From DAOUJI01 sp034422875 (GTDB taxonomy: Bacteria > Chloroflexota > Dehalococcoidia > Lucifugimonadales > JAGWBF01), in contig DAOUJI010000025.1 of the NCBI GenBank assembly GCA_034422875.1, forward strand, positions 1 to 7,061: a DNA stretch of 7,061 nt, read 5' to 3'. How positions within the stretch are numbered: the first letter of the stretch is position 1; the number at the start of each line of letters is the position of its first letter. The notes under the pieces are model-generated. The model was not told where the DNA came from, did not search any database, and was given only the letters and a program-made list of their open reading frames with translations. Positions 6,217-7,061 of this stretch are shown here, piece after piece. Made by a program: the position numbers and the translations under genes.

Positions 6217-6249
6217 CCCTCTCACCCTGGGAGAGGGTCGAGGTGAGGG
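6217..6249. repeat. CCCTCTC/GAGAGGG palindrome between convergent genes
   Basis: CCCTCTC (6217-6223) pairs perfectly with GAGAGGG (6231-6237) around loop ACCCTGG. A second 3' arm GGTGAG (6242-6247) can pair with CTCACC (6221-6226) instead, so two folds compete. It lies 7 bases past the TPR stop codon and 79 bases past the stop of the opposite gene, so a bidirectional transcription end is plausible, although no T-tract follows. It is probably a member of a dispersed intergenic repeat family. Confidence 0.55.
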
Positions 6250-6256
6250 AAGCCGC

Positions 6257-7061
6257 TTACTCGTCGTCATCTTGTGAGGCGGCCTTTACTGACGGCCTTG
6301 AGAAGGGCGCTTCCGACGGCTCTCTCTCATCGCCGTTGTCCAGGGAGTCGGAGTACGGTTCCCGCCACTCGACCGAGTATTCGTCATCCTCGTCGATGTC
6401 CCCGTCTCCGTCGTACCGGGCCAGCGAGTCGCCCCAATATACCTTGCGATCGTCCTTGCCCCGTGTGGGGAAGGAGCATACGTCGTGAAAGCTGGGGTGC
6501 CGATAATTTTCCCAGATAATTATCGAGAGATCCTGGCGGCTCACGCTGATGACCGCAGCGTCGTACCTGTTGCCGCCGTTGATTAGCCGGAGCAACCTTT
6601 TGCTTAGCTTAGGTTCAACCTGGCCCAGGTATTCCCCCTGGTTGTTTTCAACTATTACGGCGTGTTCTCCTGTGACCAGCTTGACTGTATCGCCGGAAGC
6701 CAGCTTAGCCAACACGGAGCCGGGCGCCGGGCGGTTCACCGTGGTGACTCCCGACTTCCCGCTCTCCTCTATGAACATGTACGGCAGGAAGGCTTGGCCC
6801 GTTTTTCGGGCCTGGCCGGCTGCTCCCTCTGTCGGAGTCGTCTCCCTCAGGTGAGAAATACGCTCCAGGTTCTTCTTGGAGATGGTGTTGTACGGCGCCA
6901 GATGGGAGGCTCGTTCAAAGGCGTCTCTAGCCTCGTCGTAACTCCCCAGTTCCAGGAAGGCCTTGCCCAACCTGTTCCAGGCTTCCACGTCTTCGGGAAA
7001 GTATTCCAGGATTTCCCTGTTTACGCCGGTGGCCTGGTCCCATAGACCCTTCAAGGCCAGG
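6257..7061 (-). CDS. TPR-repeat protein with C-terminal beta domain and acidic tail, 5' end missing
   Basis: The gene enters from the right edge and ends at TAA 6257; about 267 codons are visible, and the start lies outside. Near the visible amino end one clear TPR unit runs from EDVEAWNRLGKAF to FERASHLAP, with the signature Trp-Leu-Gly-Tyr-Ala-Phe-Ala-Pro positions all present. The preceding segment looks like the end of another helical repeat. After a Thr/Gly/Ala linker comes a compact, strand-rich part of roughly 75 residues (SVLAKLASGDTVKLVTGEHA, then GEYLGQVEPKLSKRLLRLI, GGNRYDAAV and LSIIIWE). It loosely resembles small beta-barrel domains such as HIRAN, but the identity is not established. 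The last 55 residues or so are rich in Asp, Glu and Ser and probably disordered. No signal peptide can be judged because the start is missing. A scaffold or assembly role is usual for TPR proteins; no specific function is claimed. Confidence 0.8.
   Translation of the reverse strand, partial: LALKGLWDQATGVNREILEYFPEDVEAWNRLGKAFLELGSYDEARDAFERASHLAPYNTISKKNLERISHLRETTPTEGAAGQARKTGQAFLPYMFIEESGKSGVTTVNRPAPGSVLAKLASGDTVKLVTGEHAVIVENNQGEYLGQVEPKLSKRLLRLINGGNRYDAAVISVSRQDLSIIIWENYRHPSFHDVCSFPTRGKDDRKVYWGDSLARYDGDGDIDEDDEYSVEWREPYSDSLDNGDEREPSEAPFSRPSVKAASQDDDE

Overview
The window reads like a chromosomal segment of a free-living bacterium with moderately high G+C. The mix of genes suggests Chloroflexota, possibly a Dehalococcoidia/SAR202-like lineage: branched-chain-amino-acid-type solute receptors, a membrane-tethered peptidase-MA-like protein, a TPR protein with a small C-terminal beta domain, and G+C-rich palindromes at gene ends. 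This placement is an inference from gene style and not from a marker gene. No phage, IS, CRISPR or tRNA signal was seen.

Layout. Positions 1-392 (+) hold the 3' end of a periplasmic-binding-protein gene of the branched-chain amino acid (Peripla_BP_6) type. It converges on a second receptor of the same superfamily, a complete lipoprotein gene at 530-1777 (-). Upstream on the same strand is a secreted, C-terminally anchored zinc metallopeptidase (1944-3440, -). Both minus-strand genes have a recognisable sigma70-like promoter. A 170-bp divergent spacer separates the peptidase from glmS (3611-5455, +), a complete glucosamine-6-phosphate synthase. A DsbA/FrnE-like thioredoxin-fold oxidoreductase follows 58 bp later (5514-6137, +). 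It converges on a TPR gene that runs off the right edge (6257-7061, -), and the spacer between them carries two G+C-rich palindromes.

The main discovery is in the DsbA/FrnE-like gene. Its reading frame is full length and undamaged except for one in-frame TGA, located exactly where the first cysteine of the CPWC catalytic motif should be (5571-5573). The gene has a good Shine-Dalgarno sequence and GTG start upstream of the TGA. A stem-loop with a GGACC apical loop begins just downstream, at the spacing known for bacterial SECIS elements. Taken together this is best read as a selenocysteine-containing oxidoreductase with a UPWC active site, which ordinary gene calling would truncate to an ORF starting at 5634 or label a pseudogene. 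The genes for selenocysteine synthesis and insertion are not in the window, so the claim rests on the local sequence alone.

The other genes are ordinary cell functions: nutrient sensing or uptake receptors, an extracytoplasmic peptidase, amino-sugar synthesis for the envelope, and thiol redox chemistry. They do not form an obvious single pathway.
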